In this document: positions 25,042 through 33,695 of the stretch, piece after piece
Layout: each line of letters starts with the position of its first letter
Numbering within the stretch: position 1 is the first letter of the stretch
The notes under the pieces: generated by a model
Told to the model about the DNA's origin: nothing
Database searches by the model: none
The model's input: the letters and a program-made list of their open reading frames with translations, nothing else
Program-made: the position numbers and the translations under genes
Origin: Burkholderiaceae bacterium
GTDB lineage: Bacteria > Pseudomonadota > Gammaproteobacteria > Burkholderiales > Burkholderiaceae_E
Length of the DNA: 58,017 nucleotides
Direction of reading: 5' to 3'
Assembly: GCA_900299025.1 (NCBI GenBank)
Contig: OMIE01000115.1
Span: forward strand, 1-58,017

Positions 25042-26332
25042 CTTGCGACCAGACACCTGGTCGCACCGATAAAGCGACGATTAATCCATACACGGTGATT
25101 GCACAGGCGACCGACACATAGTAGGCGCTTGCCGCAAGTTCGCTTTGAACCGCCAAAAATGCGCCGAGACCGACCGCAATCGCGATCCTGAAAAACCCGG
25201 CTAGCATCGGTCCGTGCATGCGGCCTGCACCCTGCGAAGCAAAGTACAGTGTCATGCCCAGCGCAAAAGCTGGCAGGGCCCAGCCAAGATAGGAAAGCGC
25301 GTGAGCTGCCTGTTCACGAACCTCGGGGTCCTTAGTGAAAAACGAGGCGAGGAGCTCAGGCGCTAAAGCCACCCAAAGGCCAAATGGCAAAGTCACCAAA
25401 AAGGCCATCCCCGCCCCTGTCCAGGCTATCCGCCTTGCCTCAGGCCACTGGCCTGCACCCACTGCATGCCCCACAAGCGCTGTCAGAGCGGCCCCGACGC
25501 CAAACGATACAGGGACCATCAAAAACTCCACTCTTGCAGCAATGCCATAGGCTGCAACATGGGCAGTACCGTAGGCCGCTAAGCGTGCATTGACCAGGAA
25601 TGTGGTGAGGTTGGCAATCAGGGCAAGTGCACAGGCCATCAAACCCACCGATAGAATTTTTTTGAACAAGGCAGTCTGCGTGGCTATGCTCAGATCAGGT
25701 AGAAATCCTGCCTGACCTGAGCGCACTTTCTGCCACATCAACCATGCAGCAACAGAAAAAACCAAGGCCTGCGCCAAACCGATACCGGCAAGACCAAGCT
25801 CTAACACCAATGCGCACAGCGGCATGAGGAGGCACAGCACAAGCCATGCAATCACCATCAGTCGTCCCACAATACGGTGCTGCCCGCCTCCCCGCAAAAC
25901 GGCCGATAAGGTATTGACAAGCCAAGCGGGCACTGCGGCAAGACCAAAAGCAGCCAGCGGATAAAAACGATGCGTGTGGGCAATCTCGTCGCCGGCGAGC
26001 CTGCTAAAAAGCCAAGGTAAGAGAAAACTTAATGGAATGGCAAACAAAAGCCCCGCTATGAAAGCGATCCATAAAGCATGTTTCACCAGTGCACACGCCT
26101 GGTCATGGTCATTTGCACCCAGCGCTCGCGCAATTGCCGAGGAAACGCCACCACCCATAGCACCGGCTGAGGTTTGTTGCAGTAAAAGTACAAAAGGTAG
26201 AGCAATCGACCAAGCTGCAAGCGCATCGGTACCTAGCCTTGCAGCGACAAGCGTCTCAGCAAATTGGGTTAGGACTTGCGCTGCTGAAACAGCCGCTGAC
26301 GGTGCAGCAAGCGCAAGAATCCTGGCGATCAC
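24998..26332 (-). CDS. MATE family efflux transporter
   Basis: A 444-residue membrane protein with about twelve hydrophobic segments in two similar halves, as in MATE (NorM/DinF) exporters. Typical segments are AAPSAAVSAAQVLTQFAETLVAARLG at the N-terminus, VPAWLVNTLSAVLRGGGQHRIVGR near 138-160 and GVGAALTALVGHAVGAGQ in the second half. These use H+ or Na+ gradients to export cationic drugs or metabolites. The start is GTG at 26332, overlapping the tautomerase stop (GTGA), so both are co-expressed. The 3' end overlaps the spermidine-synthase-like gene by 44 bp. Export of a compound made or modified by the neighbouring enzymes is possible (inference). Confidence 0.9.
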   Translation of the reverse strand: MIARILALAAPSAAVSAAQVLTQFAETLVAARLGTDALAAWSIALPFVLLLQQTSAGAMGGGVSSAIARALGANDHDQACALVKHALWIAFIAGLLFAIPLSFLLPWLFSRLAGDEIAHTHRFYPLAAFGLAAVPAWLVNTLSAVLRGGGQHRIVGRLMVIAWLVLCLLMPLCALVLELGLAGIGLAQALVFSVAAWLMWQKVRSGQAGFLPDLSIATQTALFKKILSVGLMACALALIANLTTFLVNARLAAYGTAHVAAYGIAARVEFLMVPVSFGVGAALTALVGHAVGAGQWPEARRIAWTGAGMAFLVTLPFGLWVALAPELLASFFTKDPEVREQAAHALSYLGWALPAFALGMTLYFASQGAGRMHGPMLAGFFRIAIAVGLGAFLAVQSELAASAYYVSVACAITVYGLIVALSVRPGVWSQANALGSLTNSSGRR

Positions 26333-26520
26333 GAAGGATTATCGCTGTGCAGGCGTCCCGCCGTTGCCCAGTCAGACCGTTTGATATCTTCAAAGATCAC
26401 ATCGACTGAATCGGGTGAGCACTGCAAAGTCTCACTGGCCACCTTGGTGACCTGTTCGGCAAAAGCGCGCTTTTGCTCAAGGCTTCGTCCCTCAAAAAGA
26501 CTGACATGGATCAATGGCAT
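26329..26520 (-). CDS. 4-oxalocrotonate tautomerase family protein
   Basis: A 63-residue tautomerase of the short 4-OT class. After removal of Met the N-terminal residue is proline (MPLIHVSLFEGRS), the catalytic base of the family, and R12 and R39-type arginines are present in GRSLEQKRAF and SVDVIFEDIKRSDW. Known members shift keto/enol double bonds in oxalocrotonate or phenylpyruvate-like acids, or act as dehalogenases. It is the first gene of a two-gene unit with the MATE exporter and is divergent from the VOC-ThDP fusion, with 132 bp between the starts. Confidence 0.88.
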   Translation of the reverse strand: MPLIHVSLFEGRSLEQKRAFAEQVTKVASETLQCSPDSVDVIFEDIKRSDWATAGRLHSDNPS

Positions 26521-26652
26521 AAGGGTTCACTCCAAAATCGTCAAGAAAGCAAAATTTGCATCAGCAAATGAAACCATAGCTCAAGGGCTTTAAGGCTACC
26601 ATCAGGTTGTCGCGCTGCTTGCAGCATTCCAGGAAATGCGTTGAGGACAGTT
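26521..26652. promoter_or_regulatory. divergent promoter region of tautomerase-MATE and the VOC-ThDP fusion
   Basis: The 132-bp gap holds the perfect palindrome GCAAA-A-TTTGC (26549-26559) near the tautomerase side and GCTGC-TT-GCAGC (26614-26625) near the fusion gene, 27 bp before its ATG. Either may be an operator. I could not assign -35/-10 boxes confidently. Confidence 0.3.
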
Positions 26653-29277
26653 ATGGAATTCGATCACGCCGTTGTCGTCGTACATGATCAAATGGATCAG
26701 GCGGTTGAACGCTTTCGAGCCATGGGATTTTTTGTCACCGAACGTGGACACCATAGCCTTGGAACCATCAACCATCTGATCATTCTCGATAACAGCTACA
26801 TCGAATTGCTCGGCTATCTGCCAGAAAATCGTGACAAACGCCCCGAAGTTCGCGATGCACCGGCAGGCTTAAACGCCTGGGTATGGCGCAGTCACAATGC
26901 ATCGGAGACCTACCAGCAATGTATCGCGCGTGGCGCACCGGTAAGCAAGCCAGATAGATTTTCCCGTCCGGTGCAAGTCGGTGGTCTAAACGATGAAGCA
27001 GTGTTTCAAACCGTTCGCGTAGCACCCGAACACTCGCAAGCTGGACGTTATTATTTCTGTCAGCATGAAAAGCCCCATCTGGTTTGGCATAAGCCATGGA
27101 TGCAACATCCCAATCAGGCTTGCGAGATCACGGCAGCTTATGCAAAGGTTGCAGACTTAGATCGCGAGCAAAAGCTGCTGCAACAATTAGTGGGCGATGC
27201 TCGTGTTTGGCCAGCGAGCTTGGTGATCGAGGCCGATCCTGAGCTCGAGCAAGGCGGCTATATGCACCAATTAAACATTGCCTGCCGCGACCTGATTGCC
27301 CTGCGAACCTGCTTGCACCAACAATCGGTTCCTCATGTGTGGGCAAATGATCGCATCCGCATCGATGCAAGCCATGCGATGGGTTTGTGCCTGGAGTTTC
27401 ACGAGGAGATCAGCGACACCAAGGTTTTGCACTCGGCATCATCCAGGTCTGGGGTTGACGCAACAGCCGCAGTGGCATCAACAGGATCAGCAGCCTCATC
27501 TGCAAATGCAGCCTCAACTCCTGATGCATCCCCAACTTCTAATGCAGCCTCAAAGGCAAAGGCCTACGCCAACGATGGCGCCGAGGCCTTTATCCGTATG
27601 CTGCAAGTCCATGGGGTAAAGACTATTTTTGGCGTTTGTGGCGATACAAGCCTTCCCTATTACGATGCGCTTTATCGACTCGATCACGGCATGGTCCATG
27701 TGCTGGCCCGCGATGAACGCAGCGCCGCCTACATGGCCGATGCTTATGCCCGAGTCAGTGGACGGGTCGGTGTGTGCGAGGGCCCAAGTGGAGGCGGTGC
27801 GACTTATCTTGCGCCCGGACTGGTTGAAGCAAACGAGTCTTCAGTACCTGTTCTAGCATTTAGTTCAGATGTTCCTGTCACAAGCAGGGGGCGTTATCCC
27901 CTGACCGAGCTGCGTCAGGAGGCTTTATACGCACCCCTGACCAAATGGAATGGAAGCATTGACCTGGCCTCAAAAATCGGCGACCAGGTTCGTAGCGCCT
28001 TTCGAGCCATTTGCACGGGTAGGCCAGGCTCAGCGCACCTTTGCCTGCCCTATGATGTACTCAAGGCAAAGCATGATGGCGAGGGACTTTGGGCTCAAGC
28101 CGAACACAGCAGTGCACCCGCTTGGCGCTGCGCTCCCGCGCTTGAGGCGACCAGGCAGGCCGCCACTAAACTTATAGCAGCCAAGCAAGTGGTCATCATT
28201 TGTGGCGGCGGTGTGATCAGTTCGGGGGCTTGCGAGGCATTAAGCAAACTCGCGCATCAACTCGATGCACCAGTCTGCACAACAGTCAGCGGCAAAGGAT
28301 GTATATCAGATAACGATCCGCTTTCTGTAGGCGTTGTTGGATCAAACGGTGGTGTGCTGGCAACACGCGAGATCGTCGCAGCCGCTGACCTGGTTTTTTT
28401 CATCGCCTGCAGAACAGGGTCGACAACAACCGAGCATTGGCGGTTTCCACAACTTGGCACTGAGATCATCCATCTTGATGTCGACCCTGCGGTGATTTCA
28501 AGCAGCTATCCAACGAGCATTGCACTGGTTGGCGATGCCAAGCTGGGGCTTGAGGCTCTGATTGAAGCCGTGCAAGAGCAGCGCCAAAACGCTACGTCAG
28601 AACAGTGCCAAACCAAGCATCTTGAAGGAAGTGGTCTTGCTATGGTCGCAAAAGCTCGGGCAAGTAAGTGGAAAGCTTTTGAAGCGCTTGCTCAAAGCGA
28701 CGAGCTTCCTATTCGCCCGGAGCGCATCATCGATCAATTGCGCCAAGCCCTGCCCGACGATGCGATTGTTTGCGCCGACCCCGGAACGCCCTGCCCTTAC
28801 GTCGCCGCCTATTTCAAGTTACCCAAGGCCGGTCGATATTTCGTAACCAATCGAGCCCATGGTGCACTTGGCTATGCACTGCCTGCTGCCATCGGTGCTT
28901 GGTATGCCAAGCCTCAGCAGCGATGCGTGGCCTTGATGGGTGATGGCAGCTTTGGCTTTGTTGCGGGCGAACTCGAAACCGTTGCGCGATGCGGGGCGCC
29001 GATTTTGATGATCGTGCTCTCGAACGACGCCTTCGGCTGGATCAAGGCAAGCCAGCGAGCAAGCTATGGTAAGCGATACTTCTCGGTGGACTTTAGGCCC
29101 ACCGATCATGCAGCGATTGCCAGAGCCTACGGTATCGATGCTTTTCGTGTGGAGGACCCGCAAGCACTCGGGCCTTGTTTGCGTGAAGCCCTCGCCTTAA
29201 ATCGCCCCGTGCTTATCGACATTAGAACGCAGGCTCTTGAAGAGGCAGCAGCACCGGTGAGCCAGTGGATGGGTTAA
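26653..29277 (+). CDS. fusion of a VOC/glyoxalase-like domain with a thiamine-diphosphate-dependent decarboxylase/ligase
   Basis: One uninterrupted frame of 874 residues. Residues 1-255 are a glyoxalase_3-like VOC domain (DHAVVVVHD at 4, HSLGTINHLIILDNSYIELLGY with E51, a late CLEFHE with E248). Residues 258-305 are an Ala/Ser/Thr-rich linker. Residues 306-865 are a complete acetolactate-synthase-like ThDP enzyme: the conserved glutamate E355 in ARDERSAAYMADAYARVSG, the central domain around ICGGGVISSG, and the ThDP/Mg motif GDG (763-765) ending with SNDAFGW. The start ATG 26653 has GAGG 7 bp before it; TTG 26641 is an alternative. ThDP enzymes of this type decarboxylate 2-keto acids or join acyl units. 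The VOC domain may bind or convert the substrate or product. Product unknown. Confidence 0.85.
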   Translation: MEFDHAVVVVHDQMDQAVERFRAMGFFVTERGHHSLGTINHLIILDNSYIELLGYLPENRDKRPEVRDAPAGLNAWVWRSHNASETYQQCIARGAPVSKPDRFSRPVQVGGLNDEAVFQTVRVAPEHSQAGRYYFCQHEKPHLVWHKPWMQHPNQACEITAAYAKVADLDREQKLLQQLVGDARVWPASLVIEADPELEQGGYMHQLNIACRDLIALRTCLHQQSVPHVWANDRIRIDASHAMGLCLEFHEEISDTKVLHSASSRSGVDATAAVASTGSAASSANAASTPDASPTSNAASKAKAYANDGAEAFIRMLQVHGVKTIFGVCGDTSLPYYDALYRLDHGMVHVLARDERSAAYMADAYARVSGRVGVCEGPSGGGATYLAPGLVEANESSVPVLAFSSDVPVTSRGRYPLTELRQEALYAPLTKWNGSIDLASKIGDQVRSAFRAICTGRPGSAHLCLPYDVLKAKHDGEGLWAQAEHSSAPAWRCAPALEATRQAATKLIAAKQVVIICGGGVISSGACEALSKLAHQLDAPVCTTVSGKGCISDNDPLSVGVVGSNGGVLATREIVAAADLVFFIACRTGSTTTEHWRFPQLGTEIIHLDVDPAVISSSYPTSIALVGDAKLGLEALIEAVQEQRQNATSEQCQTKHLEGSGLAMVAKARASKWKAFEALAQSDELPIRPERIIDQLRQALPDDAIVCADPGTPCPYVAAYFKLPKAGRYFVTNRAHGALGYALPAAIGAWYAKPQQRCVALMGDGSFGFVAGELETVARCGAPILMIVLSNDAFGWIKASQRASYGKRYFSVDFRPTDHAAIARAYGIDAFRVEDPQALGPCLREALALNRPVLIDIRTQALEEAAAPVSQWMG
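27505..27553 (+). repeat. direct repeat inside the fusion linker
   Basis: AATGCAGCCTCAA occurs at 27505-27517 and again at 27541-27553, exactly 36 bp (12 codons) apart, in the Ala/Ser-rich linker between the VOC and ThDP domains. It suggests that the linker grew by in-frame duplication. Confidence 0.7.
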
Positions 29278-29279
29278 TT

Positions 29280-29347
29280 CAGCCGGTTAATGAGTTAATC
29301 CATAGAGCAAACGGGGAGAATACAGCCGGTAGACGTGTTAATACATC
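29280..29347. repeat. imperfect direct repeat between the fusion gene and ureG
   Basis: CAGCCGGT is found at 29280-29287 and 29323-29330, and GTTAAT at 29293-29298 and 29337-29342, each pair followed by a TCCA. This gives two imperfect 23-25-bp copies about 43 bp apart in the 81-bp gap between convergent genes. No hairpin-plus-T-run terminator is visible here. Confidence 0.45.
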
Positions 29348-29358
29348 CACTTGATAAC

Positions 29359-29979
29359 TTAAATCATCCCACGGTCAATGATAAAATCAATGACGTTTTG
29401 CAACCCCTCTTGAGTCTTTAAATTAGTAAAGACCCAGGGCCTGCTTCCCCGTTGCGCGGTTGCGTCACGCCCCATCACGTCGAGCGAAGCCCCGACCATC
29501 GGCGCCAAGTCCATTTTGTTGATCACTAAGAGGTCGGAGCGGGTGATGCCAGGCCCACCTTTACGCGGAATCTTCTCGCCTCCTGCCACGTCAATCACAT
29601 AAATGGTCAGGTCCGAAAGCTCAGGACTAAAAGTTGCTGCGAGATTATCGCCCCCCGATTCAATAAAGACGACGTCGGCGTCTGGATAGCGTGCAAGCAT
29701 TTGCTCAACGGCATCCAGATTGATTGACGCATCTTCGCGAATCGCGGTATGAGGGCAACCACCAGTCTCAACGCCCATAATCCTCTCGGGCTCGAGCGCA
29801 CCAGCCACTGTTAACAGGCGCTGATCTTCCTTGGTATAAATGTCGTTGGTCACAACGACCAAATCAAATCGCTCGCGCATCGCCTTGCACAGCATTTCGA
29901 CCAGCGTTGTCTTACCAGAACCCACCGGACCACCGATACCAACGCGCAGTGCAGGCAAGCGTTTTGTTCGTTTCATCAT
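29359..29979 (-). CDS. ureG: urease accessory GTPase UreG
   Basis: A 206-residue SIMIBI GTPase. The P-loop GGPVGSGKT spans 16-24, the nickel-binding CPH is C75-P76-H77, and [24 protein letters not shown] and NKMDLA (guanine specificity) are all present. UreG hydrolyses GTP and delivers nickel to the urease apoprotein in a complex with UreF and UreD. It is the last gene of the operon, 8 bp after ureF. Two ATG codons in a row start the frame; the first is used here. Confidence 0.96.
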   Translation of the reverse strand: MMKRTKRLPALRVGIGGPVGSGKTTLVEMLCKAMRERFDLVVVTNDIYTKEDQRLLTVAGALEPERIMGVETGGCPHTAIREDASINLDAVEQMLARYPDADVVFIESGGDNLAATFSPELSDLTIYVIDVAGGEKIPRKGGPGITRSDLLVINKMDLAPMVGASLDVMGRDATAQRGSRPWVFTNLKTQEGLQNVIDFIIDRGMI

Positions 29980-29987
29980 TTACTCTC

Positions 29988-30692
29988 TTAAGAACGATAT
30001 AATCGCGAATACTGTCTTTCGTGTCGCATACTTGCAATCGCAGCGAGCGGCGCAAAGCCAGCGCATGCAAGCAGTTCACAATCAATCCGGTGCAATGTTT
30101 GTGGCAATAGTCGATGCAGCAATTGCTGCCCGGCACTTTGGCCTAACGGAATAATTTTTATCGCGCACTGTGATTGGTTTTCAAGCCAGCTCCAAGCCCA
30201 GGCCATCAGGGCTTCAAGCCGGCCTAAACCCATGATTCGAGCACAAACCGCAAACGCAATCGGTGCTGCCGGACGATCTGAAAGCGATAACAACCATTGA
30301 TAACTTTCGATCTGCTTCGTATCCCAGCCTTTATCGTCCACATGCAGCGATACCAACCAGCGCCTGAGCGCAGCCCCCATTTGCAAGCACTCCTCGATTG
30401 CTTCTCTACTGTCGCGCGTCGCTATGAATTGGGTATGCAAAGTAGGCAAGTGCACCGTAGGTTGCATCATCGCCTGACTGAGTGCTTGAAGCTCTACGGG
30501 GGCGAACCAAGCGTCCCAATGACTTTGAATCCACGCCGAAGCACTTGCCTGATCGCTGATCCATCCGTCGTGGACGGCACGCTCAAAGCCCTGCGAATAG
30601 CTGAAGCTGCCAATAGGCAGCAAAGACGAGCCAAGCTGCAATAAGGCAGCCATCGACTTCAGCGATGTCAGCTCAGATTCATGCATCGACAT
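29988..30692 (-). CDS. ureF: urease accessory protein UreF
   Basis: A 234-residue UreF with LLQLGSSLLPIGSFSYSQGFERAV at the N-terminal side, LNRLASRESREAIEEC-like TRDSREAIEECLQMG, and a C-terminal SMRHERQYSRLYRS. UreF bridges UreD-bound urease and UreG and controls GTPase-linked nickel insertion. The open frame begins upstream at a TTG. The ATG at 30692 (or 30686) is preferred because UreF proteins begin shortly before the LLQLGS region. It follows ureE by 56 bp. Confidence 0.93.
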   Translation of the reverse strand: MSMHESELTSLKSMAALLQLGSSLLPIGSFSYSQGFERAVHDGWISDQASASAWIQSHWDAWFAPVELQALSQAMMQPTVHLPTLHTQFIATRDSREAIEECLQMGAALRRWLVSLHVDDKGWDTKQIESYQWLLSLSDRPAAPIAFAVCARIMGLGRLEALMAWAWSWLENQSQCAIKIIPLGQSAGQQLLHRLLPQTLHRIDCELLACAGFAPLAAIASMRHERQYSRLYRS

Positions 30693-30748
30693 ACACAGGC
30701 CAGGACTTGCCCAGTGCAATATTATTCATATCGACAATTTGACACTTC

Positions 30749-31264
30749 CTAGACGCCATGAGCGTAAGCGCCAGCTTCAGGCTCAAAACTTGCCGATAAC
30801 CGTTCAATATTTAAGCCCAGTCCAATCAACATATCGGCGAGCACGCTATCCCATCCAAGGCGCAAAAAGTCTTCGCTTACTTGCACCGGAATATGGCGAT
30901 TGCCAAGATGGTAGGCAGCGCGCAATAGCTTAAGAGGCGTATTGCTGCGGACATCGATTAAATCTTCTTGCGCTGCAAGGACTTGGACGGTAAGCCCGGG
31001 GCCGGCAAGCCATTCCCCGCCACGGACCACAGTGCCGCGCGGCAGCACGATCCCAACATCCCTACCATCGCTTAAGCGCGCTTTGATTCTTGAGCGGCTA
31101 CGCAAATCAAAACTTAGCGATAGGGATGGCTGCCCAGCTGTTGAGTCGGGGGCTTGCTGCAGTTTTCTCGTGAGCCACCATAACGATGAGCTCTCGCCAC
31201 CACCTAGCTCATGGGGGTCGAGTCGATGAGCCTCAGCAAGGCTTGGTACCGTGCGCGCACCCAT
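30749..31264 (-). CDS. ureE: urease accessory metallochaperone UreE
   Basis: A 171-residue UreE. The conserved parts are FDLRSRSRIKARLSDGRDVGIVLPRGTVVRGG, YHLGNRHIPVQV with the metal-binding H124, DSVLADMLIGLG, and FEPEAGAYAHG at the end. Two differences from common UreE are visible. There is an N-terminal extension of about 25-30 residues with no alternative in-frame start, and the C-terminus stops at AYAHGV without a histidine-rich tail. UreE stores and passes nickel to UreG. The ATG at 31264 lies 5 bp after the ureC stop. Confidence 0.92.
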   Translation of the reverse strand: MGARTVPSLAEAHRLDPHELGGGESSSLWWLTRKLQQAPDSTAGQPSLSLSFDLRSRSRIKARLSDGRDVGIVLPRGTVVRGGEWLAGPGLTVQVLAAQEDLIDVRSNTPLKLLRAAYHLGNRHIPVQVSEDFLRLGWDSVLADMLIGLGLNIERLSASFEPEAGAYAHGV

Positions 31265-31269
31265 CGCTG

Positions 31270-32973
31270 CTAGAAGAGAAAGTAGCGCTGAGCCATGGGT
31301 AACACACTTGCCGGTTCGCATGCCAACAATTGTCCATCGGCATAAACCCGATAGTCCTGTGCATCAACGCGAATTATCGGTAAGTAATCGTTATGAATCA
31401 TATCTTTTTTCCCAAGTTTTCGAACCCCCTTAACCGCGCTGACCTGCCGCTTTAAACCGAGCTCAGAAGCTAGTCCCTGGTCGATGAAGGCTTGCGACAC
31501 AAAACTGATACTGCGGTGTTGAGCAGCCAGTCCGAGTGCACCAAACATCGGTCGATAATGCACGGGTTGCGGGGTCGGTATCGATGCATTAGGGTCGCCC
31601 ATGAGTGCAGCCGCAATCGATCCACCTTTTAGAATTAAGGAAGGTTTCACACCAAAAAATGCTGGGCGCCACAACACAAGATCAGCCCATTTACCGACTT
31701 CGATCGAACCAACTTCGTGCGCTAAGCCTTGCGCAATTGCTGGATTAATCGTGTACTTGGCAATATAACGTTTAACTCGATGATTATCGGCAGGGCCGTC
31801 GCCCGCAAGCGATCCGCGCTGAAGCTTCATTTTGTGCGCGGTCTGCCAGGTCCTTAAGATCACTTCGCCAACGCGCCCCATCGCCTGAGAGTCTGATGAC
31901 ATCATGGAGATGGCGCCCAAGTCGTGCAGGATGTCCTCAGCGGCAATGGTTTCGCGACGAATTCTGCTTTCAGCAAAGGCCACGTCTTCGGCAATGCCAG
32001 GGTCAAGATGATGGCAAACCATCAACATATCGAGGTGTTCATCAATCGTATTCACCGTGTAGGGACGTGTTGGATTGGTTGATGAAGGCAACACATTGGG
32101 CTCGCCCACCACTTTCAAAATATCGGGCGCATGGCCACCGCCTGCGCCTTCGGTATGAAAACTATGAATCGATCGGCCCTTGAAGGCTTTGATCGTGTCC
32201 TCAACAAAGCCCGATTCGTTAAGCGTATCGGTGTGGATTGCAACTTGCACATCGAATTGATCGGCGACCGATAAGCATTGGTCAATCGCTGTAGGGGTCG
32301 TGCCCCAGTCCTCGTGCAATTTCAAACCAATGGCGCCGGCTCGAACCTGTTCAATCAAGGCTTCGGGCCGACTTGCATTGCCTTTGCCCATGAAACCGAT
32401 ATTCATCGGCATACCCTCGACCGCTTGCAACATGCTTGCGAGATGCCATGGGCCAGGCGTGCACGTGGTCGCATTGGTGCCGGTTGCTGGTCCTGTCCCA
32501 CCGCCAAGCATGGTCGTTACACCGCTATAAAGTGCCTCATCAAGCTGCTGTGGGCAAATAAAGTGAATATGAGCATCAATGCCACCCGCGGTAACAATCA
32601 TGCCTTCGCCGGCAATCACTTCGGTACCAGGACCTATAACAATAGTCACTGCGTCTTGGGTATCGGGATTGCCTGCCTTGCCTATAGCTGCGATACGACC
32701 GTGCTTAATCCCAATATCGGCCTTCACAATGCCCCAATAGTCGATAATCAAGGCATTGGTGATCACCGTGTCAACCGCAACGGCAGACCCTTCTTGGGAC
32801 TGTCCCATGCCATCGCGAATGACTTTGCCGCCGCCAAATTTGACTTCTTCGCCATAATGCGTGAAGTCTTTCTCAACCTGTACCCAAAGTGCCGTGTCTG
32901 CCAGCCGGACACGGTCTCCGGTGGTTGGCCCATAATGTTCTGCGTAGGCCCTACGGCCAATTTTCACGCTCAT
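31270..32973 (-). CDS. ureC: urease alpha subunit (catalytic)
   Basis: A 567-residue UreC with every active-site residue in place (numbers are one above the Klebsiella enzyme): nickel ligands H135 and H137, the carbamylated K218 in GLKLHEDW, H247, H273 and D361, urea-binding H220, and the flap pair C320-H321 in MVCHHLDPG. It hydrolyses urea to ammonia and carbamate in the cytosol. Its ATG overlaps the ureB stop by 4 bp. Length and motifs indicate a functional enzyme. Confidence 0.98.
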   Translation of the reverse strand: MSVKIGRRAYAEHYGPTTGDRVRLADTALWVQVEKDFTHYGEEVKFGGGKVIRDGMGQSQEGSAVAVDTVITNALIIDYWGIVKADIGIKHGRIAAIGKAGNPDTQDAVTIVIGPGTEVIAGEGMIVTAGGIDAHIHFICPQQLDEALYSGVTTMLGGGTGPATGTNATTCTPGPWHLASMLQAVEGMPMNIGFMGKGNASRPEALIEQVRAGAIGLKLHEDWGTTPTAIDQCLSVADQFDVQVAIHTDTLNESGFVEDTIKAFKGRSIHSFHTEGAGGGHAPDILKVVGEPNVLPSSTNPTRPYTVNTIDEHLDMLMVCHHLDPGIAEDVAFAESRIRRETIAAEDILHDLGAISMMSSDSQAMGRVGEVILRTWQTAHKMKLQRGSLAGDGPADNHRVKRYIAKYTINPAIAQGLAHEVGSIEVGKWADLVLWRPAFFGVKPSLILKGGSIAAALMGDPNASIPTPQPVHYRPMFGALGLAAQHRSISFVSQAFIDQGLASELGLKRQVSAVKGVRKLGKKDMIHNDYLPIIRVDAQDYRVYADGQLLACEPASVLPMAQRYFLF

Positions 32974-33335
32974 GTCCGATCCCCTCGATCGCTTCCGATC
33001 GGACTTTGTCTCGAGGCTGAACCGGGCGTATCAAGTGCACCCATGACCTCACCGCGAAAACCGAAAACGCGACGCCTGCCACCAAAGGGAATCAACTGCA
33101 CCGTACGCGACTGCCCCGGTTCAAAGCGAACCGCAGTGCCTGCAGCAATATCGAGCCTGCAACCTCGGGCAAGCTGGCGATCGAATTCAAGCGCAGGATT
33201 GGTTTCAGCAAAGTGGTAGTGCGAACCGACCTGTATCGGTCGGTCAGCTTTGTTGATCACTTTGAGCTTAATGGCCGCTGTGCCTGCGTTGAGCTCAAGC
33301 TCGCCCTCTTGCGTAAGAATTTCACCAGGAATCAT
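32970..33335 (-). CDS. ureB: urease beta subunit
   Basis: A 121-residue UreB beginning MIPGEI, with [17 protein letters not shown] and [18 protein letters not shown], all standard. The last 20 residues ([20 protein letters not shown]) are a variable tail. Separate ureA and ureB genes fit the three-subunit bacterial urease. It lies 11 bp after ureA and overlaps ureC by 4 bp. Confidence 0.97.
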   Translation of the reverse strand: MIPGEILTQEGELELNAGTAAIKLKVINKADRPIQVGSHYHFAETNPALEFDRQLARGCRLDIAAGTAVRFEPGQSRTVQLIPFGGRRRVFGFRGEVMGALDTPGSASRQSPIGSDRGDRT

Positions 33336-33346
33336 TGCTTGCCCCT

Positions 33347-33649
33347 TTATGCAATCGGTTGGTGCACAGTCACCAATTTGGTGCCATCGGGGAAGGTAGC
33401 CTCGATCTGTATTTCAGGGATCATGTCGGGTACACCTTCCATCACATCATCGGCCTTAAGCAATTGCTTGCCATAACTCATCAGTGAAGCCACGCTTTGG
33501 CCATCGCGAGCCGCCTCAAGCAAGGCTGCAGACAGATAGGCCACGGCCTCTGGGTAATTGAGCTTAAGACCGCGGGCTTTTCGGCGTTCAGCCAAAAGCC
33601 CAGCGGTGAATACGAGTAGCTTGTCTTTTTCGCGAGGTGTTAAATCCAT
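33347..33649 (-). CDS. ureA: urease gamma subunit
   Basis: A 100-residue UreA, the normal length, with [44 protein letters not shown] and [24 protein letters not shown]. It packs against UreC in the urease trimer. It is 46 bp after ureD and 11 bp before ureB. Confidence 0.98.
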   Translation of the reverse strand: MDLTPREKDKLLVFTAGLLAERRKARGLKLNYPEAVAYLSAALLEAARDGQSVASLMSYGKQLLKADDVMEGVPDMIPEIQIEATFPDGTKLVTVHQPIA

Positions 33650-33695
33650 TCTTGCTACCTTTACCGGTTGTGATGACTGTGAGGATTTAGCGCAA

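Noticed and set aside
32278-33219. A 313-codon open frame antisense to ureC and ureB
   Set aside because: It lies wholly opposite two strongly conserved urease genes, has no recognisable domain and is explained by codon bias of the real strand.
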